Positions 31,869 to 44,477 are shown, numbered from the stretch's first letter. The stretch: DNA of 64,000 bases from Gracilariopsis chorda (GCA_003194525.1 NBIV01000142.1:121322-185321); one strand, 5' to 3'. The notes: generated by a model not told the origin, from the sequence alone. Program-made: numbers and translations.

Positions 31869-33396
31869 GTGACCTGGTATTGTTTTAAGGTTGATTATTC
31901 GCAAAGCTACGAGTATGGTGCAATGCGGCCAATTTCTTTCATTGTCAAAAAGTTGATCACTTTCAAGATCTCCCAGGGATGTCATTGTTGCCCTGATGGA
32001 CAAGTGGAGGTGAGGGGTCGCCTTGTTCAAGGAAAAGATGGTTGTCTAGAGACTCATCGTCCTTTCCCACGTTCTTTTGCTTTGCAGCGAACTACACGTA
32101 CAAGAAGCAAACCCATGAAAGTTCACCTTCCATTTGAGCTGCCATTTTTTAGGACTGGTCTTCCGGAGCCAAGAGTGGAGATGTGCTTGGTTTTTGCGTC
32201 TGGGCCTTCTGGCAAGAGGGTATTTTGACTTGCACCATCTCCATTAACGCAAAAAATTGTCTTTTGTGGCCATTATTTGCTCACCGTGCATCACTGCTAG
32301 CCCGATATCGCCATGTGAGCAACCTCGCTGGAAACTTTGGATATTCTTTCGTATTAAACGTCTAATTTCAATGAAAACGGCAAGGAATCTCTCGAGTCGG
32401 TGACAACAGGACATATCAGTCGTGCGGCTGCCGATGAGAGGACGTCGAGGAATGTACAGTTACCACCGCGTCAAAATACCGGTAGCGGAGGGATCACAGA
32501 ACCGAACATTTCTCCTTTCGTACCAGCTATCCTCTCGCTTATGGGATTGTTATTTAGCCAGCACCACCAGAGACTCTCCCGCCAGTAACTTGGTCAACTG
32601 CAGCGTGTTTTTGCCCCAAAATAGCAAAACGTCCTTTCTCGAAATGCCTGGGAAGGACTTCCATGAATTACTTCGCGCTCTTCGTGATGCGCTGCAGCGA
32701 AATTATATACGCAATGATATACGTTTAACATGGATAGCCCCATCTAGTTTGTATAAACTGTCGTCTTACAAAAGCTACGTGACAAGCGAGATATTTGCCG
32801 ATTGTTGTAATGAAAGTGGGGTCTTGCTTTCTTATCGCAGTAAGGATGTGAGAGAATTGGAATACAGTTCGTTGGGATCGTGGGAGGGACAAGAAAGATG
32901 CATCGAAGGAGGTGCTGGGAACCCTCCTTTTGACGTAGAGTTCATCTCTTACTTGATGCGTCGTTTAGAAAAGCAAGTACATGGAGAGGAACCATACTGC
33001 CGTCTGCTCGTAATGCCCATGGGAGAAAGGTATAACTTACGCGCTCATCTAGAAGCTCTCATTCTGGAAGGTGAACTGCTCGTAACGATACCCTCAAGTT
33101 CATTCCCGTTTACGCATGAACAGGTGCTCCTATCGCCAGACCATGTCAGTGCCAAGCGTAGTCTGTACCAGTCCATCGCGATCGTCGTATGCTGTAATAG
33201 GTAATATCTTTTGAAGCATAAACCTCCGTGTGACATTCAAGAGATGTACCAGATATGGATCGACCAATTCATTTTCAATTCCGATAGAGTTTTACTGCAC
33301 ACAGATGCTTTTGTCAAGTCATTCCCACCCGAGCTCCAAATTCCGGAACAGAAGGCAGAATTATTTCGACGGGAAGTAATGGGGTGTAGAGGCTAA
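31869..33396 (+). pseudogene. Unrecognised gene in several frames, probably broken
   Basis: Three plus-strand frames follow one another: 31869-32228, 32422-33204 (260 codons) and 33211-33396. The middle one has balanced, protein-like composition, including FHELLRALRDALQRNYIRND and YCRLLVMPMGERYNLRAHLE. I do not recognise the family. Because the pieces are in different frames and sit between two decayed mobile elements, a damaged mobile-element gene is more likely than an intact host gene. An intron between 32228 and 32600 cannot be excluded. Confidence 0.4.
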
Positions 33397-33405
33397 GCGC
33401 TTTAA

Positions 33406-35330
33406 TTAGTCTCCACAATTTTCAATAAAGTGCTCGCAGCTTCCGACAGATGATGATTCTGAGTCACACTGCGAGTCTGCACACGCGTGCATGTTTATCT
33501 CCGATTCGCGTTCGCTCTCACATTGACTGTCGTCAGAGGTATCATTTTCAATCTCGCAAGACAGTAGATCTGGATTCCTATGTCCTGTACTCGGATGTGC
33601 ATCTCCCCTTTTCGTTTCCCCTGTTTCCACTTCGCCCTCTCGTTGTGGCTGCAGATCGGTTCCTCCATTATCGATGCGTACTATGACACGGCTCTGGCAA
33701 TTGTAGTCGTAACACCCACATCCAATGCATTTTTGTGGCTTTCTGACACATTTGCATCTCCGGGATGCACAGTTTCCATTGCAATTGCACGACATCACGA
33801 GACCTTTCATGCTCTTCATCAACGTTTTCACGCTATCGACGCTTTCAATCACTAGATTTCTCTTAAATTCATAACCGTTTAACTCCGTGCAACCGGCAAT
33901 GACTGCAGGTGTTACGATCCATTCCATACTCCGTCCCCAATAAATTGTGATATTGAATGTTGCCCGTGCAGCATGCAACTTGATGTGCCCTTTGTTCGGT
34001 ATTGATTGGTTGGCATACGTGAATGAATCTGCAGCGAAGTTCCTCGCATCCTCCCTCCATTTTGCCGAGCCCATAAAGTGCTGTGAGACGAAGAAACGAA
34101 GGTCGTTTTTCGCCCTCTTGAGTACATGCCACGCCGCTCCGCTGCGCTTTCTGCTACATTTGTCGCTTCTAGTCATCTTCGTCGCAGAATAATTCTTTTC
34201 CCTCTCTCCACAAAAACATCAAACATACTAAAGTGTCCACTTGTTTCAACTTTTCATTCAGTGGAGGCACTAAAGTACCGTTATGCTCTAGAAAAGTAAC
34301 GACATTCTCCCAATATGCTTCATGTCCCATTCCATATATGGACGGGCTGAAGTCCCACCCGGCAATATAGTACAAAGCAGCGAAGCTTGGCCCACAACTT
34401 CACACCTTCCCCAGAGCTTTAACAGCAAAATAAGAAAGACGTCAGTGTCATCTGATATGATCACGGTCGGACTCAGTCCATTCATTCATCCATTCGCGGA
34501 ATCGACTCGATGAGCAGACTGTGGTTGAGTTATCAGTCCATGTGAATTCATATGCAGCCTAGATTGTACTGCTGATATAGCATATTCGTTTATTACGGCA
34601 ACAAAACTAGTTTCAGACGCACCATGTTGTAAATCGATACTGTCAAAATAGAAGACACCATCGGTCTGAAACATCAGACACCGGGAGCGCGGGATTAGAA
34701 TAAACGTTGTAGCGTCCACATTCTTTTCCGTGCTTATTGTCAGAAATACCCGCCCTCTCAATAGCTTTGCAACACTGTTCTCTTTCAATAAATATCGTTT
34801 AGCATCGCATTGGCCTGGATGAGGAATAGAAAACGTATTAGGGATTGCAAAACATCCTCTGTGGAGGAAAAAACTGCATTTCGAGACATGCTTGCTCTCC
34901 TTCAACAACACGAAAGCTTCAGTTGCCCCACAGAAGAGATGCAGGGAATCACTTTTATCCTTGTATGAACGGTTCTTGAGAAGAGACGATCACGGGACAT
35001 TCAACGCCTCATCAAAATCATTAGCGCGTTAGCAGCAAACGATTGCAGTCCGTTCATGCTGCTTTTTGCATTTTCCCTCCTCTGATCCCTTCGTTTCTGC
35101 TCAGTTGTCTTTCGTGGCAATAAATGGGTCAGATCGTCAATGTAGAGATGTATTTGTGTCACCCAGAATGCCCTCAGTCCTTTACTCAATGGGCGAAGCA
35201 CTGATGTCATCCTACCGATGACTAAATCACGCAAAGAAGTTCCTCTGTGTCCGGTTTCACCTTCATAATGCAGTGAATTCATAATATACAACTGCAAAGA
35301 TATATAGGAAGCATATCTCATGGAAACAGA
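33406..35330 (-). pseudogene. PIN-like nuclease / Cys-rich (CXC) mobile gene, broken
   Basis: Minus-strand pieces in order: 35321-35001 reads HLYIDDLTHLLPRKTTEQKR, like the start of an XPG/asteroid-type PIN domain. 34911-34486 follows. 34485-34288 contains VIISDDTDVFLILLLKLWG, the acidic PIN motif. 34375-34169 reads YIAGWDFSPSIYGMGHEAYW, which takes the place of the GCDxxS..GxGK block of this group. 34176-33406 (256 codons) ends with a Cys cluster (residues about 128-165: CNCNGNC, CKC, CIGCGC) and a Ser/Glu-rich tail. Proteins with DDTDV, a GCDT-like block and a terminal Cys cluster are widespread uncharacterised mobile-element proteins in algae and invertebrates; the assignment rests on that motif order. 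Frame changes show it is dead or contains undetected introns. Confidence 0.5.
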
Positions 35331-35946
35331 GAACGCAATACTTCTTCATTGGAGAAGTGCGTTTGCTGCACCGTTGTAGTGCCGCGAGTCATGACGTTAA
35401 GGGGATATATTATATCCCTGTTGTCTCTTTCCACGTACTTGAGAAACTTGGGCTTTGCACCATGATTTAATCTAACATTTATGCAAACGTAGCAGTCCGA
35501 GAAAGGGAATAGAAGATGTCGCCTGTCATGTACGTGATCCTATCTCCCCATAACCTCTTTTAGATATGCATCGTCCCTGCATCGAATAGCCAGTCGCTCC
35601 CACGTATACAGCGTGTCCTTCAATTTCTCAACCGTACGTGGACAACCTTTATGAATTCCTCCATAGATTTCGGGCGTTTTAGTCCCGCATCGTCAGCTTG
35701 ATTTCCAATTGAAGGCTCAGGCCTCTTGTTATCAGAAGGCAAAATATCTATGCACCCATCCAAGTTCTCCATACACTTTGCTGGTCGCAGCACGGGTCTG
35801 CACTTGGTCCACTTCTTGATCGTCTTATCATTGAAGTGGGTTTTCCTGTCATTCGCTGTTAAATGCCCAAAAACGTCTGGGAAGAGAACAAAGGCGTGAA
35901 GGTGGGACGTAGTGACTCCACTTTCTGCTACACAGAACAGATTTTC
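35331..35946. other. No gene recognised
   Basis: Stops in all frames. The stretch connects the PIN/CXC fragment with the next minus-strand pieces and is probably part of the same decayed tract. Confidence 0.35.
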
Positions 35947-38900
35947 CTAATTTAGCTTGTTGTTCACTCGCCTATGCGGAAGTGCGAACACGTTTAGTAT
36001 CCATTCTGAAGCCCGGTGCGAAACGTTCAGCAAACCAGCCTCTCTCATTGTATGTACCATTTGCGCCACTGTGTTCCACAAACACGCATTCGTATCGAAT
36101 TTTGTCAGTGTTCCCATTTTCTCTCCACTGTCATTGACTTCTCTGCCCCAGCCATACGATGTAGAAGCTCCTGTCATGTATCTACTCAGCGATCGAAACA
36201 TTAATACCACAATCAGCCAGGGTGCGGAGTTGGCCAGATGGGCTACGAATTTGACACTCAAGCTCTTCAAATTGCGCACGATCAGCATTTCCAAAGCCTC
36301 ATATCTATGCACATATGCAAATCCCCTTCTGTCAATGCCCTGTTTTCCATGCCCTGTGAAGCTCGGCAGCTTCATAACAGTCCTTCCTGGAGTAGTTCGG
36401 AACAACTCTTTTACCACGCAGTTTGGTATAATTCCTTTGAAAAAGGAATAAGACAGGAGCAGCTCCTGATGTTTTGATATGTGTTGACGAGTGCAGTAGA
36501 GCGTTATGCGTAAGCCAAAAAGCTTCAATGTGGCTGGTATGCCCAGTCCTGGGCAACACGTGAAACCTAATTGTTGGAAGAAGACACGAAAGTAAAACGG
36601 TCTTCACGAAATTTTTTCCATTCGGTGCTTTGGTGTACTGTCTTGCTATCTTCTCTCTTAGAAGCTGTCCCACCCTAATGACGTCAGTATTGATAATTTT
36701 CGTTGTCGCCCTATGTATCTCCCCATCTCTATTCAGGGATGCAGTTGTTCTGTATTGTAATGGCGTGGCAGATGAGGGCATGGATGGACCAGAAGTGTCA
36801 GGAATGACAGGTTTTTGCGAAGAATTATCTTGCAAGCGACGTAAGGCCTCAGACTGCTCCAAAACGATCATGCAAATCAGATGTATGATCATGGCGCACG
36901 CTAGATTGAACAAAACGGCTCTGTTTTTCTGAGCATGCGCATGTGTTATTATGTTGGTCACTTGAGATGATGAAAGTCATGCACGTGCTTCCATTTCCTC
37001 CAATCCGAGACCATCTAGCATCTCCTTACATAAAGAGTACATGGCTTGTTTCTCGGCATGCAAGAAACCGGAGAACGGAAACAACCAGTTGTGTAAGTGA
37101 TATCCTTCTCCAATGGCAGTACCGGTTTCACTTGAGCTGGAGCTGTATATCTTGTGCAGTTGCCACGATTCTATCCAGAGCTCTGTAAACATTTTCTAAG
37201 ATGGTTGATCTCCAGCAACCACAATATACCGAAGCCGTCCTCTTTTTACTGGTTGCAGCTGGTCGTGAACGAGCTTGAGAAAATGAGTAACAGTGAGGAA
37301 ATCTACCAAGCTATCTCTGCTGATGTCAACAAACTCCAAGTGTTGGTCATGTAAAGAGTCTTTAAATTCTGAGCACCCTCCATGCGGCGTAAAAGATTAG
37401 AGCAATAAAGTTCTGAAGAAACCTCTGGTGCACCTCTGTTGCATTCATTTTGGACCGCCCCTAGACCTCCCAGCAATTGACCGCGGCACAATGCGACAAG
37501 CCCAAACCCAATCTCTTCAAATTGCTGTACTCTCGTAGTATTTCAACAGAATTGACCCGTACAATAAACTGTTCTCGGCTCCCAAAACTGTCAGCATTCC
37601 GCCACGAACCCAGTCTGGGACTAGTCACGGCATCTCTTTCTGTATCTTCTTTCTTTCGCTTCTTGCTAAATGTATCCTTCTGGAGTAGCGATCCATTGAC
37701 TTTAAGCATGGCCTTTCCATCTAATTTAACAGCATGAAGTGGCTTGATGCCCCAGTTGTCGAATTCTAGAATGGGCAATGATCTTTCATTCATTGAACTG
37801 TAGTCCCGAGGACCATTCCGCTCACGCTTGACAATAAAGCTCTGCCGATATCTTTCGGTGACATTATACGAAAGAAAAAAGGGCCATAGCATTTAGGACA
37901 CTGACGAAAGATGGCGAAACTTCACATATCCCGCTAACAGAAATGGTAATTTTTAGAGGTCCTGACACACCGCCAGTTCGTGGCAGAACCGTTTGCGCAA
38001 TAACAGTCATTGTTATAATGCACATGAGTAGGTCAGCTCTGCAATGATCCGTTCCGCTTTGTAACGCCTCCTCAATGGATGGAGTTGGAAGTACTTTCAG
38101 TGAGTTACACACGGGGAAATTTCTTCCAGCTGCTTTCCACTAGCTTTTGCAGTTAGTTTCCAGACATTGATACGCCTACCAGAATCCATCATGAGCACAA
38201 AATCTGTCCAAAGGACCCGTGGAATCGAGGATATCTCAACACACAACGACCAGTCCCCAGACCAATAAAGCTCTTTCATCTGCCTAATGTGCTTGGAAAC
38301 ATCATTTAAATGACGGTTTAGCTCCGCCCGACTTGGTCTATGTACGTTGACTGAACCCAGGACATCTTTCGAGGCCATACTCGATATCAGACTGTCGATT
38401 TGGTCGACAGAAATATGACATCGCAAGCGATAGCTTGGTTTCTTGAGCACGACTCCTTTGCTGACCAGCACTGCCTTGATTCAATTTTGAAGCGTTCTAT
38501 CGTCCACTGCACGCCGGTCAGGGAACGAGTCGGTAAAATGTAGTTGGCATAAACGTTTTCTTAAGTGACAAACTTCCTGAAACGGCAGCATACGAACTTC
38601 TCCACCGGCGTGTAAATTGACTATAATGCAACTCGCACGCAACGTGCTACCAATAGTGCTAGTTTACTCGAGGCAAATCTGAGTCGAAAGTTAATGAACC
38701 CTTGGCGATGGTGAGATGCTCAAGTGAAAACAATATACATGGTATGAGGAAGCGGTGGACTGAAGATGAAATTGTTCGTATGGATAGCAACGAACGTTTA
38801 CCCTGTTTCATTTCGGTGACGATATACAAGCAACTTCGAGAGCAATAAACCCCCATCAAGTCCATGAATGCAATGAGTTACTGGAATGAGAGTTGACATA

Positions 38901-39775
38901 CTCTTCAACATCAGAGAAAGCCTCCAGCGTTGACAAGCTATTCATATCGATGAAAAGAAGACGCCACAAAGGTCCAGGATCCTTTTTTCTCCATATGCGC
39001 ACCCATGCTTCTGAAAGAAGCAGTATCAATTGATGACGCCTATCGTGGACGTCAGCTTTATCAACGCAACTGTTTGAGCGTAACGACTGTGGTTTAAGTG
39101 TAGGTAGCATAAGTGAGCGCCCGATGGATTTTCCAACAACTTAGTCACCACAAGCAAATCACACTTCAAGAGTCTACAGAATTCATTAATGAATGCTTCC
39201 TTGACAGTATCATCAAATACAGACAAAATTCTGTACAACGTTCAGTCACAGGTTGGATTTCGCCCAGGTTTCTCCACATCAGGTCTCGATGCATTTTCGT
39301 CACAACAAATAAGGCAAGGTTTTGTAACTCTTTGGGAGGTACGTTTCAGTTTTCTAGTTCTCCAGGCTTGCAATGCCCTCTTAGAGATATTCGGGCCATA
39401 AATCCGCGGGTTTACAATAACTTGCCATATCTTCTGCCTGTCTTGGCATGGTGCGCACAACCAGAATTCACGATCAGCAGTGCATTCAAAACAGGAAAAT
39501 GGATTTGAGAGGTCTTCTGTATCAACTGAAGCCCATAGAAAAAGTCCGCCAACACTAAGGGTGGCCTTTTTGCTCGGTTTTTGAGGGTGACATAAGCCAC
39601 AAGCGAAGCAGACGATAGGGCAACTACCGCCAGAAGGGCAAGGGTCTGCGGAAACTCTGACCATAGACTCAATTATTATGACGATCGAGACAAAACAGAG
39701 CAGACTAGACTGTAAGGCCGCGTTGATTGTAATGGACAGTATGTGAGATGTCTCGGTCGTCGTTGGGATGCGCAA
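35947..39775 (-). pseudogene. Series of minus-strand coding fragments, unassigned, probably one decayed mobile element
   Basis: Larger minus-strand frames lie at 39775-39242, 39238-38856, 38471-38097, 37892-37461, 36961-36332 and 36528-35947. They overlap slightly or abut and could be pieces of one or two long genes read towards the PIN/CXC fragment. 39775-39242 is Cys-rich (CFACGLCHPQ, SCFECT, CAPCQ, PCLICCDE), suggesting a zinc-binding domain. 36961-36332 has a helical segment and HTSHIEAFWLTHNALLHSST, repeated in part in the next frame. None matches a family I know. Frame changes indicate decay or many introns. Confidence 0.4.
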
Positions 39776-41387
39776 TTGTCTTTCAGTGGGGACACCACGG
39801 AAAATCGGGAAAACATAGCCTTACTGGCGACGAAGGTTGGAAAAATGACGGACGTAAAGGCAGGTTGGCAGTGCCAGCATTTATTACAGTTTTGGAAATT
39901 GCGGAATGAAACACGTTGGTCACCGACTGAGTAGTTGTGCTCTTACAAGTGGTTTATAAACAATAAAATATTTTGTTTGAGTTTGTATCCAATGTGTGAA
40001 ACCCCATTAAACTATTAATTCTCTAAAAATCCTTAAAACTCGACGAAAAAACAATAAAACACTTGCATCGGTTGTAACTTATCTGTTGGTTGCGAAACAT
40101 GTAGAATGTTTTGTTACTGCTACAACACACGTGTAAAATGTTCTAGCAGCTCCTAGAGCATTCTTTGCTTCGCTGGCTCAGCTATACTACTGTGTTTAGG
40201 TGACGCTGGGGCCAAACGATGGAGTTCGATTGGTTATTGTGCAGCTTCAGAGGCTGCTAGAAGCCAATGGGGTAATGTAGATGCACAAATGAGAAAGTAA
40301 AAAGTAATAATGCGTTCCTGCGTTGTTTTAAGTGCTTTTAGACGCGATAAAAGGGCACATTGAGGCCTGAAAATCGGTCTGGGTTCAGCTCAACATCACA
40401 CTCATACACAAACACCTCACGCCCCAACTTTTCCCTCTCTTCCAATCAACCATTTAACAATCATCTGCATCTAATGAGCCTTGCGCCACTAGGTGCATAC
40501 TTGGGGTGAAAAATTGCCGTCGCTAAGACTAGTTGAAGCGCTTTAAGCGTGGAAAGAAGAAGGGAAGTATTTATCGAAGGTGCTTCTGTCGTTTGTGAGC
40601 CCCACCGGAGCTTTGCTCGGATAACAGAGTTGTTCAAAGAATCTGGCGATTCATGGACTGTAGTTCTAGAGAAGAGGCTGTCGGCAGGCGAAGTGTCGTG
40701 CAAAAGTTTCTGCAAAGGGCCAGATTGGTTACAGAGTAAAAGCATATCTCGCTGTTAGTAGCTTTTTTCTGAAAGCCTTGTAAAGATTGTACGCGCCGGA
40801 TTCTGGTTAGCGCTGAAGTAGATAGGCTGCATAAATTGCTACACATTTGGAGTGTCTGAATGGATGTTGGGAGTTTGACTCCTAGTGGCCCTTAACAAAA
40901 GCTTTTGGTCGCGCGCCGTTTCAAGAAGTTTTGAAGAAGTTTTCTGGGATTGAGACTCTTGCTCTCCCTTTTGGTTTCATATTTGCTTAGCAGGTTGAGT
41001 CCTTTTGGTCCCTGCATTTCCATTTGTTCGCTCTTTCTGTTTATCATTTTCATCTCTACGGGGCTTTCAGCTACGAAGACACTCTTTTTAGCCTACTTTT
41101 TTGCTAAGTTTGGCCACCCTGCGTCACCGTATTGTGAAGGCGCCCACAGTAAACGGTACCCGAAGAATGTCGGCAAATCTCTTCTGCACTGACCTTGAGA
41201 CAAGGGCAAAGATCTTTAACGAGCGTGGGCAAACGCATTTCGTCCAAACCTCATTCTACGAGATGGGAAACGTACTGTAGCTTTGTCTTCGGAGAGAATC
41301 GAAAGCTGAGTCTGCGAAGCAAACTGGTCCTTTTTGAATGTCAATGGAGAGCATGGACATATCTGTTTAGTGTTGGGAGCAGCAAGC
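39776..41387. other. AT-rich intergenic region upstream of the SMARCAL1-like gene
   Basis: About 1.6 kb with no recognisable gene. 39940-40100 is strongly AT-rich. Short frames at 40549-40758 and 40950-41192 lack recognisable content. The last few hundred bases must include the helicase promoter. Confidence 0.4.
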
Positions 41388-43352
41388 ATGTCAGTGCGGT
41401 GTGCTGCAACAGACGAAGAAGACCTCACTGCAGATGAATACGATCGCCTCATTGCGGAATTAGACTCCAAACGCAAAACGCCTGCTCAGTCTAATTGCTC
41501 ATCATGGAAGCGACAATATCCAATACAATATCAACAAGAGCAACCACGATACATCCCTGTTCGTCTATCGTGCTTTCTTCAACGACCAAACAGAGGTTTT
41601 GTATGCAAGCATCCCCTTATTCTTTGCCTACAGCCTCGTCCCTGTTTTTCCCATCTGCTTCATGATGCCCTTACTTCTCATGCTCTAAACCCGAGTAAGA
41701 ATTTGTACAGAGCGCTGCACTTCCCGTTACATGCGGTTAATGCAGTCCAGAACGTGACTAATCGCTTTGGTGTGATACTAAGCATTCCTTCCGATCTCAT
41801 TCAGTCTGTGCTTTTGCGCTTGCGTTCCTCTACTGTCGCAGTGAAGACTGTTGTAGACGTTCTCAAACACACCATCTGGCCACACCTGCACTCGTTTCAG
41901 CGAAATGGAGTGCTGCGCGGAATTGTTCGACATGCAGGGCGTACACTACTTGCGGACGACATGGGACTAGGGAAGACTTTACAAGGCTTAGCTATGGCAG
42001 AATTCTACCGCAAGACCATTTTGGCAAGCGTTCTCATAATATGTCCGGCTACACTACGTTCTTCCTGGTTTGAGGCGGTTTCTAGATGGTTAAACATCCC
42101 TGTTCACAACATTCACGCGCCAAAGGACGCAGTTCAGGTCAAGAGCATGTTTTCAGCTCCCAGCAGAGATGTATGGGATAGTCCAATGTCTGCATCTTAT
42201 GTTATTGTTACTTACGACGCTCTTCATCGCCTAACTCTACCCTGTTTTGACATCGTACTAGCGGACGAATGTCACGTGCTCCGAAATGTGAATTCGCAAC
42301 GATCAAGAGCTGCATTACTTCTATTGCAGAGCGCTAAGAAGATCATTCTCATATCAGGCACCCCAGCTTTGTCACGGCCTTCCGAACTTTATACTCTTCT
42401 GACAGCTCTTTATCATGCACCAGATGCCCCATTCATATCCTACAATCAGTTTCGAGAACGGTATTGTGGAGGTCTGGATAACTGTTTAACCCGTTCCGTT
42501 ACTAACGCCGACGAGTTGCATGCTATTCTTGACCTTGTTATGATTCGTCGAACGAAGAGTGAAGTGGTCCACGATCTTCCGCCGAAGCGACGCCGACTTG
42601 TTACAGTTGAGCTTTCGTCAACTTCTGCAAAGGACTTGAAGGTTCTCAGAAACGAGCTGGACCAGATAGAAGAAGCATTACAACAAGACTCCGAGGAGAA
42701 GCAACAGCTTCTGCTAAGGAAACAGATGCTGACATCAAAGTTGTTTCATCGCACAGCATGGTTCAAGCTCCCGGGAATAATTACACGGCTTACGCAACTT
42801 TTCCGCGATTCGGGTAGGCCGAAATTACTCGTCTTTGCGCAGCACCTTGTTATACTCGATGCAGTGGAACGTTTAGCTCGGAGAGAGCAGGTTTCCTGGG
42901 TTCGCATCGATGGTAAGACGAATCATAAGGAGCGAGGAAAACTAGTCCACGATTTTCAAAAGGATGAACACATTCGGGTTGCACTCCTGTCTCTTGCAGT
43001 CGCTGGGACTGGCCTTACGCTCACGGCAGCAGACATAGTGTTCTTTTCCGAGCTCAATTGGGTCCCCAGCGTTCTTGAACAAGCTGAAGATCGGGCTCAC
43101 CGTCTTGGACGCAAAAGTGAGGTTATTGTGGAGTACGTTGTAGCCCCTGGTAGCGTGGACGACATGATGTGGTCTACCGTCCATTCCAAGCTTGGATTTG
43201 TATCAAGAACGGTTGACGGTAGTCATCCGAAGAGAAGAAAAACATTTGCAATTCATGAGGCTGGTGGAATACATCTCTCGAATGCGGACATACAGACAGC
43301 CGTTGTTGAGTCAGTAATGCATATACTTGAGAATGAGCCGGTACAGATGTAG
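41388..43352 (+). CDS. SMARCAL1: SMARCAL1/ZRANB3-like SNF2 annealing helicase
   Basis: This 654-residue, intronless SNF2 protein belongs to the group that rewinds RPA-coated DNA and remodels stalled replication forks. I start at the ATG at 41388 (MSVRCAATDEED). An ATG at 41334 in the same frame would add 18 residues. The first 30 residues are an acidic helix; residues about 125-165 (RFGVILSIPSDLIQSVLLRL) sit where the family has its HARP-type DNA-binding region. The ATPase core follows: DDMGLGKT (Walker A, about 190-197), ICPATLRSSW, the Walker B box DECH (about 293-296), ISGTPALSRP, QFRERYCGG, then MIRRTKSEV. The second lobe has WVRIDGKTN, AGTGLTLTAAD and QAEDRAHRLGR (arginine finger, about 565-575). 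Lack of a zinc finger or HNH nuclease after the core favours SMARCAL1 over ZRANB3. Confidence 0.9.
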   Translation: MSVRCAATDEEDLTADEYDRLIAELDSKRKTPAQSNCSSWKRQYPIQYQQEQPRYIPVRLSCFLQRPNRGFVCKHPLILCLQPRPCFSHLLHDALTSHALNPSKNLYRALHFPLHAVNAVQNVTNRFGVILSIPSDLIQSVLLRLRSSTVAVKTVVDVLKHTIWPHLHSFQRNGVLRGIVRHAGRTLLADDMGLGKTLQGLAMAEFYRKTILASVLIICPATLRSSWFEAVSRWLNIPVHNIHAPKDAVQVKSMFSAPSRDVWDSPMSASYVIVTYDALHRLTLPCFDIVLADECHVLRNVNSQRSRAALLLLQSAKKIILISGTPALSRPSELYTLLTALYHAPDAPFISYNQFRERYCGGLDNCLTRSVTNADELHAILDLVMIRRTKSEVVHDLPPKRRRLVTVELSSTSAKDLKVLRNELDQIEEALQQDSEEKQQLLLRKQMLTSKLFHRTAWFKLPGIITRLTQLFRDSGRPKLLVFAQHLVILDAVERLARREQVSWVRIDGKTNHKERGKLVHDFQKDEHIRVALLSLAVAGTGLTLTAADIVFFSELNWVPSVLEQAEDRAHRLGRKSEVIVEYVVAPGSVDDMMWSTVHSKLGFVSRTVDGSHPKRRKTFAIHEAGGIHLSNADIQTAVVESVMHILENEPVQM

Positions 43353-43424
43353 AGTAGATCTAGGAAAAACGTTTCCGGGAGTGCACGTAGGTGCTAATGG
43401 TTTAGTAGTCCAACATAGGCGTTT

Positions 43425-43961
43425 TCATTTCTTGTCTTCGGTTTCTTGGTCAAGGCTCTTTATAAACTCCATGTACGCACGCTGGTCATCTGTAAGGCCA
43501 TCGCCTCCCGCCTCTGCATGATCTGCGATGGCTTGCTTCACATCCTCCGATTCAAGCACACTCTTTGCAGCGCCCATCCAAAACTCAGTCTCTTTGCGTG
43601 GGTCTCGTCCAAACGCATCCTGTGTCATTGTTTTGGTCAGAAAATGACGTCATAAAATGAAATTCGCTCAGGTGTAACGTACCAGGTCTGATTCAGGGTC
43701 AAACTTATGCTTGAATCTCCGTGGCTTCACGGTGTCTTCACCATCGGGATTGTCCAGACCACGACCTTCATCCAGGGGATCTTGTTGCACAGCAAAATAT
43801 ACGCGGCTCCCCTGTCGAATACGTGCGTTTGGAGCTTGCGAGTGTTGCGGGGTTCTTGGGGGTTTTGAGGAAGTCCCGAGCCATCTCTTGTTCTGCATAC
43901 TCGGCCAAGGACTTATGAATCCGAACAAACAAGAGCGCCGAACTTCACGGAGATGAAGCAT
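43425..43961 (-). CDS. Small two-exon protein, probably mitochondrial, 157 aa
   Basis: Exon 1 is 43961-43683 (93 codons from the ATG) and exon 2 is 43619-43425. The 63-bp intron (43682-43620) is phase 0, starts GTACGT and ends ACACAG. Joining gives a continuous frame that ends in DQETEDKK. The first 35 residues are rich in Arg, Ser and hydrophobic residues with no acidic ones after Glu6 (FISPWPSMQNKRWLGTSS), like a mitochondrial targeting sequence. The rest is hydrophilic with an acidic helix (FWMGAAKSVLESEDVKQ). I do not recognise the family. It is tail to tail with the helicase gene, 72 bp away. Confidence 0.65.
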
Positions 43962-44477
43962 TATTCCAAAGAACCCTTTTGACTGTTGGTCCTTCTTTAG
44001 CGATATGGGCTGAATAGCTGAGGATGCAGAATGATGAAGTTTAGAGAGCTGTGCACATCACACCAAATGATGATGATGAAGACTTGGAATGGCAAAGTTT
44101 CACGAAAGCACCTTCCTTTTGTGTTACCCTTCGTAACATAAAACGGCAAAGACTTCTCATGCGTTCTCAATGGGAATGAACAGACAATAGGCCCTTGTCA
44201 GGATTTCTGAAATGCACCTGAAATGGTTGCAGATGATCCCCAGAGCATCCTAGCCAATAAGGCTTCGATGTTTCGTGTTCACACGAAGAATAGGATTTTT
44301 TCTTTTTGAGATCAACCTGGATGTATCCTTTAAAACAGGCCGAACCAAAAAGGCACTAAAGGTAGGGCAGAACGCTGAGGATTCTAGGTACGTTATGCCT
44401 CTCTATCTCGAAATTCGGTCTCCGGTCCCACACCTTGTAATGCTGCCTCCGCTGATTTGCTGGCGGAGCTCCCTGAA
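43962..44477. other. Intergenic, divergent promoter region
   Basis: About 500 bp between two divergent start codons (43961 minus, 44478 plus). No gene recognised. The frame of the RnpA-like gene is open upstream of its ATG to about 44457. Confidence 0.4.

Noticed and set aside
41334-41387. Earlier in-frame ATG at 41334 as the start of the helicase
   Set aside because: The added 18 residues are not family-like; the start at 41388 leads directly into the acidic helix. It cannot be fully excluded.
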